In this document: positions 13,657-14,144 of the stretch, piece after piece
How the letters are laid out: each line of letters begins with the position of its first letter
How positions within the stretch are numbered: the stretch's first letter is position 1
Assembly (NCBI GenBank): GCA_031422295.1
Contig: JANOQM010000059.1
Location: forward strand, 1 to 14,144
Origin: JANOMH01 sp031422295
GTDB taxonomy: Bacteria; Pseudomonadota; Alphaproteobacteria; Rhodobacterales; Rhodobacteraceae
Direction of reading: 5' to 3'
Length of the DNA: 14,144 bases
Notes under the pieces: generated by a model
Database searches by the model: none
Told to the model about the DNA's origin: nothing
The model's input: the letters and a program-made list of their open reading frames with translations, nothing else
Program-made: the position numbers and the translations under genes

Positions 13657-14144
13657 GTTTTCCTTTGTGGATTTTGGGTGTTGTTGGAGGGCAGAAGCAG
13701 CCGGATCGCATCCAGCGGGATCGCGACACCATCGATGGCATCGCGAATTCGGGTCTCAAGCCGGATGCAATCATCACCCGCCTTAAGATCAAGTCGTCGA
13801 ACCGAACCAAGGAAACGGTCAGCAATGACAGACCCGTTGAAACGGTTGGGAACGGAGGTATCCGCCATGGCTATCGGCACGACGTTTTCAGGCCGAACCA
13901 GAACGACAACAGCAGCGCCAGACAAATAGTTGCCCGTATCGCAGACCAATGTGCCGACAGGGGTTTGCACCCGGCCTTGTGCCACAACGGTCCCGCGCCA
14001 TAGATTGGCGTCACCGACAAACCGCGCCGTTTCTTCATCCGCAGGGGCGTCGTACACCTCACGCGGCGGGCCCACCTGAACCAGCCTGCCGTCGCGCATC
14101 ACCGCGACGCGATCAGCGATAGAAAGCGCCTCTTCCTGATCATG
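13653..14144 (-). CDS. ABC transporter ATP-binding protein, C-terminal part with TOBE domain (N-terminus beyond window)
   Basis: 163 residues are visible and the frame enters open from the right edge. The first visible residue is the H-loop histidine in HDQEEALSIADRVAVM, followed by the standard RDGRLVQVGPPREVYDAPADEETARFVG of PotA/FbpC-type ATPases. A regulatory TOBE_2 domain comes next (LVRPENVV near residue 83). Walker A, the signature and Walker B must lie beyond the window. The stop overlaps the binding-protein start by 4 bp, so both belong to one operon with the ATPase first. A GTG-ATG at 14102/14099 should not be taken as the start. Confidence 0.9.
   Translation of the reverse strand, partial: HDQEEALSIADRVAVMRDGRLVQVGPPREVYDAPADEETARFVGDANLWRGTVVAQGRVQTPVGTLVCDTGNYLSGAAVVVLVRPENVVPIAMADTSVPNRFNGSVIADRFLGSVRRLDLKAGDDCIRLETRIRDAIDGVAIPLDAIRLLLPSNNTQNPQRKT

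Overview
The window looks like chromosomal accessory DNA of a high-GC alphaproteobacterium, most likely Rhodobacterales (Roseobacter type). This is inferred from GC-rich codon use, dense stop/start overlaps, several stacked binding-protein-dependent ABC importers and GcvA/ROK-type regulators. No rRNA, tRNA, CRISPR or intact insertion sequence is visible.

Layout. (1) 1-3135: a sugar-type periplasmic binding protein (minus strand, C-terminus cut by the window edge) is divergent from an SGNH/GDSL esterase and a ROK-family regulator (plus strand). They share a 328-bp intergenic region with two palindromes. This resembles a carbohydrate-uptake locus with its own repressor. (2) 3166-9207, minus strand: a compact seven-gene operon reading polar amino acid/opine-type binding protein, small [2Fe-2S] protein, FAD/Fe-S oxidoreductase alpha subunit, DAO-type FAD beta subunit, two HisQ/HisM-type permeases and a HisP/GlnQ-type ATPase. 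A divergent LysR regulator (9344-10219) is the probable controller. The parts match a complete import-and-oxidise module of the opine oxidase / D-hydroxyproline dehydrogenase type, but the usual follow-on enzymes of known pathways are absent, so the substrate is open. (3) 10220-11686: a rearranged stretch with a decayed ABC-permease fragment (82% identical to part of the intact permease gene nearby), a truncated unknown ORF, about 200 bp with no gene, and an Asp/Glu-racemase-family gene that is visibly more A+T-rich than its neighbours. (4) 11687-14144, minus strand: an operon of the iron/thiamine/polyamine/aminoethylphosphonate importer class, with an ATPase C-terminus (cut by the window edge), a binding protein and one permease. 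A second permease is not seen.

Two observations stand out. Both complete ABC operons carry a strong perfect or near-perfect hairpin directly after the binding-protein gene, in the position where mRNA-stabilising or attenuating structures set a high ratio of binding protein to permease. The LysR gene may be transcribed leaderless, with a perfect T-N11-A palindrome lying between its -35 and -10 elements. I do not see a clearly unprecedented system. The most promising candidate for new biology is the uncharacterised opine-like import/oxidation operon.
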